Shown one piece after another: positions 35,074 through 43,724 of a stretch of 64,000 nucleotides of DNA (position 1 is the first letter of the stretch; the number at the start of each line of letters is the position of its first letter). Origin of the DNA: Kribbella rubisoli. GTDB lineage: Bacteria; Actinomycetota; Actinomycetes; Propionibacteriales; Kribbellaceae. The position numbers and the translations under genes are program-made. Below the pieces are notes generated by a model. It ran no database searches and had not been told where the DNA came from. It saw nothing but the letters and a program-made list of their open reading frames with translations. The stretch is taken from positions 1-64,000 of the forward strand of contig NZ_SHKR01000012.1 in the NCBI RefSeq assembly GCF_004217145.1, written 5' to 3'.

Positions 35074-36321
35074 ATGACGATCGACGGGGATGGTCTGTAC
35101 CTGGTGGCGGGCCTGGCGCTGCTGCTCGGCGCCGTCCTGCCGCGTCTGCTCCGGCGGTACGCCGTCTCCGCGCCGATCGGCTTCCTCGGTGCGGGTGTGC
35201 TCCTCGGCCTCGCCGTCGACCAGTCCCACCTCAGTCCGATTGCCGAGTCCGGCATCACCAAGCACCTTGCCGAGCTGACGATCCTGGTCGCGTTGATGGG
35301 CGTCGGCCTGGCGATCGACCGTCCGATCGGGTGGCACCGGTGGAAGGTGACCTGGCGGCTCCTACTGGTCGCGATGCCCGCCTGTATCGCTGCTGTAGCC
35401 GGTGCGGGCTGGCTGCTCGGCCTGGCGCCGGCGACGGCCTTGCTGCTCGGCGCCGTACTCGCGCCGACCGATCCGGTCCTCGCCTCGGACGTGCAGGTAC
35501 AGGGCCCGTCGACCGGTGCGGACGCCGAGCCTGAGGAGGACGACGAGGTCCGCTTCGCACTGACTTCGGAGGCCGGTCTGAACGACGGCCTGGCCTTCCC
35601 GTTCGTGTATGCGGCGGTGTTCGGCGCCACCAAGGGCGCGGTCGGCCACTGGGCGCTCGAGTGGTTCGCCTGGGATCTGATCGGGCGGACCGTGATCGGT
35701 GTGCTCGTGGGCCTCGGAGTCGGCTGGTTGCTCGGCAAGATGGCGTTCTCCGCACCCTCGCGCACCTTCCGCCTGGCCGACTCGCGCGAACCCGTGCTGG
35801 CGCTCGCGATGACGCTGGGCGTCTACGGGCTCGCCCAGGTGCTGCACGGCTACGGGTTCATCGCCGTGTTCATCGCCGCCCTGACACTCCGAGCGGCCGA
35901 GCGGCAGCACGACTTCCACGAGGAGCTGCACGGGTTCGTCGAGCAGCTCGAACACATCCTGACCTGGGGCATCCTGCTCCTCCTCGGCTCGGCGATCACA
36001 GCCGGGCTGCTTCGGCCGCTGACCTTCGCCGGTGTCGCGCTCGGCCTCCTGCTGGTGCTGGTGATCCGCCCTCTGACCGCCTGGGTCGCGCTGGCCGGCA
36101 CGCCGCTGGGTCGCTCCGAACGCTGGGTGACCGCCGCGTTCGGCATCCGCGGCGTCGGATCGGTGTTCTACCTGGCGTACGCCGGCTCCGACTTCGGCAC
36201 CGATCTACCGTGGTTGTGGGCGACGGTCGCGTTCACCGTCGTACTGAGTGTGGTCGTCCACGGCGTCGCGGTGACACCGCTGATGCGGATGCTCGACGTA
36301 CGCCGGGATGCCGCCGCCTGA
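35074..36321 (+). CDS. CPA1-type cation:proton antiporter
   Basis: This 415-residue transporter has about 11-12 helices. The ion-binding helix contains LAPTDPVLASD and the next conserved block is TSEAGLNDGLAFPF, both typical of sodium(potassium)/proton antiporters. A hydrophilic acidic loop (DAEPEEDDEVRF) lies between them, which may be regulatory. It exchanges monovalent cations for protons at the cytoplasmic membrane. The ATG at 35074 is 22 bp after the glycosylase stop. It is the last gene before the SAM riboswitch. Confidence 0.92.
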   Translation: MTIDGDGLYLVAGLALLLGAVLPRLLRRYAVSAPIGFLGAGVLLGLAVDQSHLSPIAESGITKHLAELTILVALMGVGLAIDRPIGWHRWKVTWRLLLVAMPACIAAVAGAGWLLGLAPATALLLGAVLAPTDPVLASDVQVQGPSTGADAEPEEDDEVRFALTSEAGLNDGLAFPFVYAAVFGATKGAVGHWALEWFAWDLIGRTVIGVLVGLGVGWLLGKMAFSAPSRTFRLADSREPVLALAMTLGVYGLAQVLHGYGFIAVFIAALTLRAAERQHDFHEELHGFVEQLEHILTWGILLLLGSAITAGLLRPLTFAGVALGLLLVLVIRPLTAWVALAGTPLGRSERWVTAAFGIRGVGSVFYLAYAGSDFGTDLPWLWATVAFTVVLSVVVHGVAVTPLMRMLDVRRDAAA

Positions 36322-36402
36322 GCGTCCGCGGCTGAGATCGGCGGTCTCGGATGGTGGGATCACAAGACACAATATGGACCCGATTGGGTAATCTCGGGGG
36401 AG

Positions 36403-36542
36403 CTCATCCAGAGGGACTGAGGGAAACGGCCCGTTGAAGTCCCGGCAACCCTCCCCGTCGAGCCCCCGCCCGGGGCGTCTCGCGGTGGAACGGTGCCAAA
36501 TCCGTCCCGCCGCCGAGATCCGGTGTTCGCGGGGAAGATGAG
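36403..36542 (+). ncRNA. SAM-I (S-box) riboswitch
   Basis: The conserved S-box core is present in order: P1 strand CTCATC at 36403-36408, CAGAGGGACTGAGGG, the GTTGAAGTCCCGGCAACC block, GGTGCCAAATCC, and GAAGATGAG closing P1 at 36537-36542. CTCATC and GATGAG pair perfectly. A small hairpin just downstream (GAGG, loop GGAA, CCTC) overlaps the ribosome-binding site of the next gene, suggesting translational control. SAM-I riboswitches turn off methionine and SAM biosynthesis genes when SAM is high, so the operon below should serve methionine rather than threonine. Confidence 0.92.
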
Positions 36543-36557
36543 AGGGGAACCTCACTC

Positions 36558-37817
36558 ATGAGCCAGACCGCCACCCACACGATCCGTGAAGGTGCCTTCG
36601 GCAACGGTACGCACCTGAGCTGTCGCGCCTGTGGGGCGAAGTCGCCGCTCGGCCCGTTCTACGCCTGTATGGAGTGTTTCGGTCCGCTCGAGGTCGGATA
36701 CGAGTACCCGACGATCACCCGCGAGCAGATCGAGGCCGGACCCAAGAACATCTGGCGGTACCAGCCGCTGCTGCCCGTCCCCGTCGACGTGGCCAGCTAC
36801 CCGAACACCGAGCCCGGCTACACGCGGCTCATCGACGCCCGCAATCTGGCCCGCGAGCTCGGCCTGCGCAAGCTGTGGGTGAAGGACGACTCCGGCAACC
36901 CGACCCACTCCTTCAAGGACCGGGTCGTTGCCTCCGCGCTCAGCGCGACCCGCGAGCTGGGCCTGAAGGTCTTCGCCTGCCCCTCCACCGGCAACCTGGC
37001 CAACGCCGTCGCCGCGGCCGCCGCCCGGGCCGGCATCCGCTCGGTCGTGTTCATTCCGCATGACCTCGAGCGCCCGAAGGTGATCACCACCGCCGTGTAC
37101 GGCGGGACGCTGGTCGCCGTCGAGGGCAACTACGACGACGTGAACAAGCTCGCCTCCGAGATCGCCGGCGAGGAGGAGGGCTGGGCGTTCGTCAACGTCA
37201 ACGTCCGCCCGTACTACTCCGAAGGCTCCAAGACGCTGGCCTTCGAGATCGCCGAGCAGCTCGGCTGGCGGCTGCCGCAGCAGATCGTGATCCCGGTCGC
37301 CTCCGGTTCGCAGCTGACCAAGATCGACAAGGGCTTCACCGAGCTCGGCAAGCTCGGCCTGGTCGATGCCACCGACTACAAGGTGTACGGCGCGCAGGCG
37401 ACCGGCTGCTCCCCGGTCGCGCAGGCGTTCCGCGACGGCCACGACGTGGTCAAGCCGGTCAAGCCGGACACGATCGCCAAGTCGTTGGCGATCGGCAACC
37501 CGGCCGACGGGCCGTACGTGCTCGACGTCGCCCGCCGTACCGGTGGCGCGATCGAGGACGTCAGCGACGAAGAGGTCATCGAGGGCATCCAGCTGCTGGC
37601 CCGGACCGAGGGCGTCTTCGCCGAGACCGCGGGCGGCGTGACCGTCGCGACGCTGAAGAAGCTGATCGCGACCGGCCAGCTCGACCCCGAGGCCGAGACC
37701 GTGATCATCAACTCCGGCGACGGGCTGAAGACGCTCGACGCCGTGGCCGACCGGGTCGGCCCCAAGGTGACCATCCCCGCGTCGTACGACGCCTTCGTGA
37801 AGGCAGGCCTGCAGTGA
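36558..37817 (+). CDS. metM: Threonine-synthase-like PLP enzyme, probable homocysteine synthase MetM
   Basis: This is a 419-residue fold-type II PLP enzyme. An N-terminal CRAC (22-25) and CMEC (37-40) pair may bind zinc. The PLP Lys is Lys120 in GNPTHSFKDRVV; the phosphate loop includes CPSTGNLANAV, and VIINSGDGLK closes the site. Family similarity is to threonine synthase, which uses O-phosphohomoserine. The SAM riboswitch upstream and the overlapping sulfur-carrier gene downstream instead fit MetM, described in Streptomyces, which makes homocysteine from O-phosphohomoserine with a thiocarboxylated carrier. True threonine synthase remains possible. The ATG at 36558 follows GAGAGGGGAA. Confidence 0.8.
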   Translation: MSQTATHTIREGAFGNGTHLSCRACGAKSPLGPFYACMECFGPLEVGYEYPTITREQIEAGPKNIWRYQPLLPVPVDVASYPNTEPGYTRLIDARNLARELGLRKLWVKDDSGNPTHSFKDRVVASALSATRELGLKVFACPSTGNLANAVAAAAARAGIRSVVFIPHDLERPKVITTAVYGGTLVAVEGNYDDVNKLASEIAGEEEGWAFVNVNVRPYYSEGSKTLAFEIAEQLGWRLPQQIVIPVASGSQLTKIDKGFTELGKLGLVDATDYKVYGAQATGCSPVAQAFRDGHDVVKPVKPDTIAKSLAIGNPADGPYVLDVARRTGGAIEDVSDEEVIEGIQLLARTEGVFAETAGGVTVATLKKLIATGQLDPEAETVIINSGDGLKTLDAVADRVGPKVTIPASYDAFVKAGLQ

Positions 37818-38089
37818 GTGTGAGCGTTCGGGTTCCGACCATCCTGCGTCCGTACACCCAGGGCGTGTCCGAGGTCTCCGCGGAAGGCTCGACGCTGACC
37901 GAGGTGCTCGACTCGCTGGACGCGTCGTACCCCGGGATCAAGGGCCGCGTGCTCGACGACTCGGGCGAGCTGCGCCGGTTCGTGAACGTCTATGTCGACG
38001 ATGACGACGTACGGTTCGCCGACGGCCTGCAGACCGCGATCAAGGACGGCGGCCAGGTCTCGATCATCCCGGCGGTCGCGGGCGGCTGA
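37814..38089 (+). CDS. metO: Ubiquitin-like sulfur-carrier protein (MetO/CysO-like)
   Basis: This is a 91-residue MoaD/ThiS-family protein. It ends in the diglycine VSIIPAVAGG, which is adenylated and thiocarboxylated at the C-terminus. It closely resembles mycobacterial CysO (VTILPAVAGG ending, IPTILRP start, HRFVNIYVNDEDVRF core), here VRVPTILRPYTQG and RRFVNVYVDDDDVRFADG. In mycobacteria CysO feeds CysM; here no cysM or mec gene is adjacent, and the GTG start overlaps the metM stop as GTGA. The predicted job is to deliver sulfide as a thiocarboxylate to MetM. The activating MoeB-like enzyme is not in the window. Confidence 0.88.
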   Translation: MSVSVRVPTILRPYTQGVSEVSAEGSTLTEVLDSLDASYPGIKGRVLDDSGELRRFVNVYVDDDDVRFADGLQTAIKDGGQVSIIPAVAGG

Positions 38090-38102
38090 TTAAGCTGCGG
38101 TG

Positions 38103-39128
38103 ATGCGCGCTGTTGTGGTGGAGGAGTACGGCGTACTCCCGACGGTCCGTGAGGTTGCAGAGCCTTCGGCAGCCGACGGTGCGGTTGTCCTTCGGGTTGA
38201 GGCGACCGGCCTGTGCCGTAGTGACTGGCATGGGTGGATGGGGCATGACTCCGACATCGTGCTGCCGCATGTGCCCGGTCATGAACTGGCCGGGACGATC
38301 GCGGCGGTCGGTGCCGGGGTGACCGGCTGGCAGGTGGGCGATCGGGTCACGACGCCGTTCATCTGCGCTTGCGGCGAGTGCGAGCAGTGCTTGGAGGGCA
38401 ACCAGCAGGTCTGCCCTAACCAGCTGCAGCCTGGGTTCAACTATTGGGGCTCGTTCGCCGAGTACGTCGCCGTGCCGTTTGCCTCCGTAAATCTGGTCCG
38501 TCTCCCTGACGACATGGACTTCGCAACCGCCGCCGGCCTCGGCTGCCGCTTCGCCACGTCGTTCCGCGCCGTCCACCAGGTCGGCAAGGTCCGAGCCGGC
38601 GAACGCGTAGCCGTCTTCGGCTGCGGCGGGGTGGGTCTGTCCGCTGTGATGATCGCGACCGCCCTGGGGGCCTCGGTGGTCGCGATCGACACCAACCCCG
38701 AGGCGCTTGCGTTGGCCCGCGAGTACGGCGCCGAGCACACCCTTCAGGCCTCGGATCAGGTCGCCGCCCGGATCCAGGATCTCGGCGGGGCCCACGTCAC
38801 CGTCGACGCCCTCGGCTCCAGCGACATCGTCCAGCAAGCCCTCTCCGCCCTCCGCCCCCGAGGCCGTCACGTCCAGGTCGGCCTGCTGCCGAACGGCGTA
38901 CAGCTCGAGGTTGGCCGCCTGATCGGCCAGGAACTGTCTTGGCTGGGCAGTCACGGCATGCCCGCCCACGCCTACCCCGAAATGCTCGCCTTAGTTGCTT
39001 CAGGCAAGCTCCGACCGGCCGAGCTAATCACCCGCACCATCACCCTCGACGAAACCCCCACCGCCCTTGCCGCGCTGTCCAACGGCACCCCGGCCGGCAT
39101 CACCGTCATCACGCCAGGCAGCGGTTAG
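38103..39128 (+). CDS. Zinc-dependent medium-chain alcohol dehydrogenase
   Basis: This 341-residue MDR enzyme has catalytic zinc ligands Cys in ATGLCRSDWHGW and His-Glu in PHVPGHELAG. Structural zinc is held by the four Cys of CACGECEQCLEGNQQVC. The NAD-binding turn is VFGCGGVGLSAVMIA, and AIDTNPEAL has the Asp that favours NAD over NADP. The substrate is not defined. ATG at 38103 is 13 bp after metO, so it may be on the same transcript, but nothing ties it to sulfur metabolism. The 3' end overlaps the convergent regulator by 4 bp. Confidence 0.92.
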   Translation: MRAVVVEEYGVLPTVREVAEPSAADGAVVLRVEATGLCRSDWHGWMGHDSDIVLPHVPGHELAGTIAAVGAGVTGWQVGDRVTTPFICACGECEQCLEGNQQVCPNQLQPGFNYWGSFAEYVAVPFASVNLVRLPDDMDFATAAGLGCRFATSFRAVHQVGKVRAGERVAVFGCGGVGLSAVMIATALGASVVAIDTNPEALALAREYGAEHTLQASDQVAARIQDLGGAHVTVDALGSSDIVQQALSALRPRGRHVQVGLLPNGVQLEVGRLIGQELSWLGSHGMPAHAYPEMLALVASGKLRPAELITRTITLDETPTALAALSNGTPAGITVITPGSG

Positions 39129-40348
39129 AGGCGGATCAGGTAGACCGTGGGTGGGCGGCCGGTGCGGCCGTGTTGTTGGGTGCCGGTGGGGGCGGCTAGG
39201 CCGGCTCGTTCCAGGCGTTTCAGGACTCGGCGGGCGGTGCGGAGCTGGACGGCCAGGTGGTCGGCTACGTCTTGGGTGGTGAGGCCGTCGGGGAGGGTGG
39301 CGGTGAGTTCTCGCATGCGGGCGAGGGTTTGGGTGTTGAGGCCGACCCGGCGCGCGAGCAGCGGCAGGCTTTCGGTGCCGCGGGCGGTGGTGGGCTGGTC
39401 GCCGCTCGGTTCGATGACGATCTCGACGTCGTCGGACATCGAGACAACGCCGGCGACGGATCCGATCGACGCGGCGCGGCTCACGGCTCGCCGGGCGAGT
39501 GCTTCCGCCTCAGCCGCAGTACGGCCGACGCCGAAACCGACGTACGCCGTGCTGTGCCGCGCCGCGAGGTGGTCGAGTAGCGGCATGCGGGAGAACTGCT
39601 CCGTCGCCTGCTCGAGCAACCCGCGCGTGGTGACGACCAGGTGCCGCCCGTCGGGCAGAGCGGCGAGGCTGCCGCCGAGCGTGATGAGGTCGGCGGCGAG
39701 CGCGTCGTCCGGCTCAGGTAGATCGATCACCCCGAGCGCGACCTGCGCATCTCCGACATGCTGACCGGTCGTCGTCAGGACGAGTGCCTGCAAAGTGGAG
39801 CGGATCGAATAGCGGGACGGCGCGAGGCGTACCGAAGGCATTTCGTTCTCGATCAGGTGGAACGCCGACCCCAGGCAGCTGATCGCGACCTTTGTGTTGT
39901 GCTTCTCGCGCGCGGTGCGGTGGAACTCGACGATGTCGTCCGACGTCAGCCCGGGCCGGTACGGCAGCACATGGATGTGTTCGGTCGGCAGCTTCGCCTC
40001 GATCAGCGTCTCGATCACCTCGGACCGGCGCAGCGTGTCGATCGAGAACTGCGTGACGTTGTGCCCGAGTCGCAGCAGTTCGACGAGTGCGCGCAGCAGT
40101 GTCGCGCCGTCGTACGAGACGTACATCGCGGGCCGGTCGATCACGCCGGCCTCGGTGGCGATCGTGTACGGGACGACGCCGGTGAACAGGAACGCGTCGA
40201 CGTCGGACTGCGCCTGCGAGACCAGCTCGACCGCTTCGGTCTCGTGCCGGTAGGCCAGCGGGTGGAGGGTGGTCCCGCTCGGCGCGCCGACCGCGGTCAC
40301 GCGCTGGACCAGATCCTCCGGTCCGACGACGCCGACCGTGAGCGCCAT
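39125..40348 (-). CDS. Unrecognised transcriptional regulator with C-terminal winged helix
   Basis: This is a 407-residue soluble protein. The last 90 residues read as a winged helix (LTTQDVADHLAVQLRTARRVL, ERAGLAA, then a wing with GRTGRPPTVYLIRL). The first 300 residues form a sensor I cannot assign: LTVGVVGPEDLVQRVTAVG, VDAFLFTGVVPYTIATEAGV, PAMYVSYDGATLLRALVELL and KVAISCLGSAFHLIENE suggest two alpha/beta subdomains like small-molecule or response-binding folds. The ATG at 40348 starts MALTVGVVG. A 22-bp palindrome lies 125 bp upstream, and matching palindromes precede nearby catabolic and transport genes, so this protein is the natural candidate to bind them. Confidence 0.75.
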   Translation of the reverse strand: MALTVGVVGPEDLVQRVTAVGAPSGTTLHPLAYRHETEAVELVSQAQSDVDAFLFTGVVPYTIATEAGVIDRPAMYVSYDGATLLRALVELLRLGHNVTQFSIDTLRRSEVIETLIEAKLPTEHIHVLPYRPGLTSDDIVEFHRTAREKHNTKVAISCLGSAFHLIENEMPSVRLAPSRYSIRSTLQALVLTTTGQHVGDAQVALGVIDLPEPDDALAADLITLGGSLAALPDGRHLVVTTRGLLEQATEQFSRMPLLDHLAARHSTAYVGFGVGRTAAEAEALARRAVSRAASIGSVAGVVSMSDDVEIVIEPSGDQPTTARGTESLPLLARRVGLNTQTLARMRELTATLPDGLTTQDVADHLAVQLRTARRVLKRLERAGLAAPTGTQQHGRTGRPPTVYLIRL

Positions 40349-40472
40349 CAGGTCACCGGCCCCGAAGCTGAGCTGATCCTCACGGCATCCTCCGACGACT
40401 TCTGGTCTGGCCCTCAACTCGCAGAATAGCGCAGGGAGCGCTGAGATCTTGACGTTCAGAGCGCACTCTTTT

Positions 40473-40494
40473 AGTTTCGGTCAAGACCACAATT
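40473..40494. promoter_or_regulatory. Operator site A of the ATTTACGGTC regulon
   Basis: AGTTTCGGTC, AA, GACCACAATT. It matches the perfect site B at 17 of 22 positions, with the CGGTCAAGACC core identical. It lies in the 225-bp gap between the DapA-like gene and the regulator gene, on the regulator's upstream side, consistent with autoregulation. Confidence 0.6.
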
Positions 40495-40573
40495 GCCGCG
40501 ACCCCTGAGGTGGTCCGCAGACGGCGGCGGTGTGGTGGAGCGTAGGAGGGAGCGCGCCACCCCACTGCCCGTG

Positions 40574-41524
40574 CTAGCTGTGGAGTTCCTCGAGGCAGCG
40601 GATCACCAGGTCGCGTTCGCTCGGCGGCAGGTCAGGACCGTAGGGATCGTGTGCGGCCTCGGCCGGCACCAGGCCCTCCCATTCGGCGGCCCACAGCATC
40701 CGCTGCACGTACCCCTCGATCGGCGCGTAGAACGTCGCAGCAGCAAACCTGTCCAGTCGGTCCCATGCGGTCAGGAACCCAGAGTGGTCACTGGCGGTCC
40801 ATGCACGCAGTACTGCGGCCGACAGCTCCACCTGTGCCGAGGCGATGCCGACCAGCGCGGTGTCCGCGCCCCACATGAACGACGGCCCGTACATGCGGTC
40901 CTCGCCGGTGATCAGCAGCTTGCCGCTGCCACGTCCGGCCCAGATCGCGTCCTGGCAACCGATGGCCCGGTCCAGTGTCGCCGTCTTCACGCCGAGCATC
41001 GCGTCAAGCGCCAACAGCTCGCGGATCAGCGAAGGCGAGTACGGGTACCCACCAGCCTCGCCGTGCAAGTAGAACCCGACCAGCGGCAGCCCGCTCTCCG
41101 CAGCGACCCGCTCGTGCAACGCCACCGCCTGCGCGTCCCCGTCCGGCAGATCGCCCAGCGCGGCCAGCGGATAGACCATCACTGCGTCGGCCCCACCTGC
41201 CGCAGCCGCCAGCGCCATCTCCACCGTCGCATCAGCTGCCTCCTGCAACCCTGCCGCCTGAGCAGAGCGAGGTACGCCGACACCCGCCACGATCGGTACG
41301 TCGGTGGCCTGCCGCCACGTCTCCAGCACCTTCGCGCGGTCGCCGGCCGACAGGTACAGCCCGCGCCCGGTGTGGGCCCACACCGCGATCCCGCCGACGG
41401 ACTGCGCCGTCAGGGCACCGGCGTACGCGGTCAGAGCGTCGTACGCGACGACGCCGTCGGAGTCCATCGGCGTGACCACAGCGGGAAGCAGCGTGCCGCG
41501 CAGTCGCTCTACGAGTGGGTGCAT
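40574..41524 (-). CDS. Dihydrodipicolinate synthase (DapA)-family aldolase/lyase
   Basis: This is a 316-residue class I aldolase-fold protein. The Schiff-base Lys is in LDAMLGVKTATLDRAIG; the Tyr region is VGFYLHGEAGGYPYS, which differs from the YNxP loop of true DapA, so lysine synthesis is unlikely. AYAGALTAQSVGGIAVWAHT replaces the GTTGE-type substrate loop of DapA. Such divergent members cleave or dehydrate sugar acids. The ATG at 41524 has AGAGGA at good spacing; an alternative ATG at 41545 overlaps the upstream stop. It is second in an operon after the enolase-superfamily gene, downstream of operator B. Confidence 0.85.
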   Translation of the reverse strand: MHPLVERLRGTLLPAVVTPMDSDGVVAYDALTAYAGALTAQSVGGIAVWAHTGRGLYLSAGDRAKVLETWRQATDVPIVAGVGVPRSAQAAGLQEAADATVEMALAAAAGGADAVMVYPLAALGDLPDGDAQAVALHERVAAESGLPLVGFYLHGEAGGYPYSPSLIRELLALDAMLGVKTATLDRAIGCQDAIWAGRGSGKLLITGEDRMYGPSFMWGADTALVGIASAQVELSAAVLRAWTASDHSGFLTAWDRLDRFAAATFYAPIEGYVQRMLWAAEWEGLVPAEAAHDPYGPDLPPSERDLVIRCLEELHS

Positions 41525-41544
41525 CAAAGTCCTCTCAGACAGCA

Positions 41545-42660
41545 TCAGACCTCGTGCCCGAGACCGGGCCCCTGCGGTACGTCGATCCAGCCGTCGCAGT
41601 CGGCGAACACGCTCGGCGCCAGCGGGTCCTCGTCGACCATCAGCGGCCCCACCAGGTCGGCCGCGACGGTCGCACCGGGCACGGCGGCGGCCAGGTGTAC
41701 GGCGGCCAGCGTGGCCACGCCCAGCTCCGGCATCGAGCCTACCTTCACGGCCAGCCCCGCAGCCTCGGCCACATTGGCGATCTGCAGCGCACGGTGGAGC
41801 CCGCCGACCTTGAGGATCTTGATGTTCAGTACGTCGGCCGCACCGCGCCGAGCGATCTCCATGGCGTCGTGCAGCGAGTGCATGCTCTCGTCGACCATCA
41901 CACGCACGTCGAGACGCTCGCGCAGCCGCACGAGCCCAGCAAGATCCCAGCGGGGCAGGGGCTGCTCCAGCAGGGTCAGCCCGGCGGCGCTCATCTTGGC
42001 GAGGTACGGGAGGGCTGTGGTCGCGTCGTACCCCTCGTTGGCGTCCAGGCACAGCTCAGCGTCGTCAGGGATCGCAGCGCGGACCGCACGGATCAGCTCG
42101 AGATCCTTGGCCGGGTCCTGGCCGCCCTTGACCTTGAGGTGCATGAATCCGCGCTCGGCGTACTCCGCCGCCTCTGCGGCCATCTCGTCCAGCGTGCCGA
42201 GGCCGACGACCCACGTGGTCTGCACGCGGTCGCGGACGCTGCCGCCGAGGATGGCGTGCACGGGCCAGCCGCTCAGCCGACCGGCCAGGTCGTACAGAGC
42301 GATGTCGAGGCCTGACTTGGCGACCTGCTGCCCGCGCAGTACGCCGTCCATCACGACATGCGCACCGGCCCGGTCGAGTGGGTCGCGGCCGATCAAGGCT
42401 GGTGCGAGGTGCTCCTCGATCGCGGCCTGTACGCCGGCCAGCGTCTCGCCGGTGTACGCCGTCATCGGTGACGTCTCGCCGATCCCGACGGCGCCGTCGG
42501 CAGTGTGGACCTCGACGACAAGGCTGATGAGCTCGGTGCTGATCCCGCTGCTGATCTGGAACGGACGGCGGTACCTCGCGCTGACAACCCGGGTCTTGAT
42601 CGCGCTGACCGGCGCCGATGCCCCGTCCGGCAACCCCGCCGGTTGTACTGCAAGACTCAT
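41545..42660 (-). CDS. Enolase-superfamily enzyme (muconate lactonising/mandelate racemase type)
   Basis: This 371-residue protein has the capping domain at 20-140 and a TIM-like barrel. The catalytic KxK is HLKVKGG, metal ligands are Asp in CLDANEGYD, Glu in LTLLEQPLP and Asp-Glu in VMVDESMHS, and the second catalytic Lys is in LNIKILKVGG. This arrangement is the MLE subgroup (two Lys, no His-Asp dyad), which includes cycloisomerases, dipeptide epimerases and o-succinylbenzoate synthases. The exact substrate is unknown. It is transcribed from operator B, divergent from a luciferase-like oxidoreductase, and probably works in one pathway with the aldolase. Confidence 0.88.
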   Translation of the reverse strand: MSLAVQPAGLPDGASAPVSAIKTRVVSARYRRPFQISSGISTELISLVVEVHTADGAVGIGETSPMTAYTGETLAGVQAAIEEHLAPALIGRDPLDRAGAHVVMDGVLRGQQVAKSGLDIALYDLAGRLSGWPVHAILGGSVRDRVQTTWVVGLGTLDEMAAEAAEYAERGFMHLKVKGGQDPAKDLELIRAVRAAIPDDAELCLDANEGYDATTALPYLAKMSAAGLTLLEQPLPRWDLAGLVRLRERLDVRVMVDESMHSLHDAMEIARRGAADVLNIKILKVGGLHRALQIANVAEAAGLAVKVGSMPELGVATLAAVHLAAAVPGATVAADLVGPLMVDEDPLAPSVFADCDGWIDVPQGPGLGHEV

Positions 42661-42695
42661 AACCGGCTCCTAGGGTCGCAATCTGAGCGGAAAGC

Positions 42696-42717
42696 ATTTA
42701 CGGTCAAGACCGTAAAT
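42696..42717. promoter_or_regulatory. Operator site B, perfect 22-bp palindrome
   Basis: ATTTACGGTC, then AA, then GACCGTAAAT. The two 10-base arms are exactly complementary. It sits midway between divergent starts, 36 bp from the enolase-type ATG and 39 bp from the luciferase-like ATG, so one regulator could control both directions. Confidence 0.85.
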
Positions 42718-42755
42718 ACCCTGAGCGCTCTCTGTCAACGGAAGGTGGCACCCCG

Positions 42756-43724
42756 ATGCGGCTGGGTCTCTATCTGAACCTCTACGGCACCCCGGACGAG
42801 CGGCCCCGGTTGGCCGACGCCGTCGAGCAGGCGAAGCTCGCCGAGCAGGCCGGGTTCGAGTGGGTCGTGCTCGGCGAGCGGCACCTGCACCGGCCCGGGT
42901 ACCACGAGATCCTCACGTCGATGACGTGGCTGGCCGCACACACGTCCCGGATCGGGATCGCCACGGCGGGGATCGTGGCGCCGTTGTACGACCCCGTCGT
43001 ACTCGCGGAGACGCTGGCGCATATCGACGTACTGTCCGGCGGGCGGCTGACAGCCGGGTTCGTGCTCGGGTACCGGCCGGAAGAGTTCGCGCTGTACGGC
43101 GTGACGCAGGCGGAGCGGGTCGCGCGGTTCGAGGAGGGGCTGGAGATCCTGACCCGGCTGTGGACGTCGGACGAGGTCACGTATGACGGGAAGTTCACCA
43201 GCATCCAGGACGCGTACCTGTCGCCGCGACCGGTGCAGTCGCCGCGGCCGCGGATCTGGAACGGCGGGCGGGTGTCGGCCGTGCTGGAGCGGACCGCCCG
43301 GATGTGTGACGGGTGGACGACGTCTTTCAATGAGCTGGACGCGGACCTGCCGGCGAGGATCTCGGAGTACCTGTCGTATCCGCGCGGGGAGGGGACGCTC
43401 GGCCAGGAGGTCATCCTCTGCCGGGAGGGGTACTGCGCTCCGACGTCGCAGGACGCCCGGACGGCGCTGGAGGAGCCGCTGCGCGACCTGTACGACGCCT
43501 ACACCGGCTGGAAACGCACTTCGACCGACGTCAGCCGCTACACCCAAGGTTGGGACGACATCGTCGACCGCAGCGCGATCGGCTCCCCGGCCCAGTGCGC
43601 CGACCGCCTGGCCCACTACGAGGAGCTGGGCGCCGACGGGATCATCCTCCGCATCCAGCCGCCGGGGATGTCGCAGGCAGACGCCCTACGCTCGATCGAG
43701 GCCTTCGGCGAACTGCTTACGTAG
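42756..43724 (+). CDS. Luciferase-like (LLM class) flavin-dependent oxidoreductase
   Basis: This is a 322-residue TIM-barrel protein of the bacterial luciferase family. Typical segments are AKLAEQAGFEWVVLGERHLH, TSMTWLAAHTSRIGIATAG, LAETLAHIDVLSGGRLTAGF and PQQ-free substrate loops such as IWNGGRVSAVLERTARMCDGW. Members use reduced FMN or F420 to oxidise small molecules. No reductase partner is adjacent. The ATG at 42756 follows GGAAGG. It is divergent from the enolase/aldolase operon with a shared operator, so it likely performs a step in the same catabolic route. Its 3' end overlaps the AI-2E gene by 8 bp. Confidence 0.88.
   Translation: MRLGLYLNLYGTPDERPRLADAVEQAKLAEQAGFEWVVLGERHLHRPGYHEILTSMTWLAAHTSRIGIATAGIVAPLYDPVVLAETLAHIDVLSGGRLTAGFVLGYRPEEFALYGVTQAERVARFEEGLEILTRLWTSDEVTYDGKFTSIQDAYLSPRPVQSPRPRIWNGGRVSAVLERTARMCDGWTTSFNELDADLPARISEYLSYPRGEGTLGQEVILCREGYCAPTSQDARTALEEPLRDLYDAYTGWKRTSTDVSRYTQGWDDIVDRSAIGSPAQCADRLAHYEELGADGIILRIQPPGMSQADALRSIEAFGELLT

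Noticed and set aside
40574-41524. Calling the aldolase dapA for lysine synthesis
   Set aside because: The Tyr-containing and substrate loops differ from true DapA and the gene lies in a catabolic regulon.
40493-42673. 726-residue plus-strand frame over the DapA-like and enolase-type genes
   Set aside because: Low-complexity composition and antisense to two genes with full catalytic motifs.
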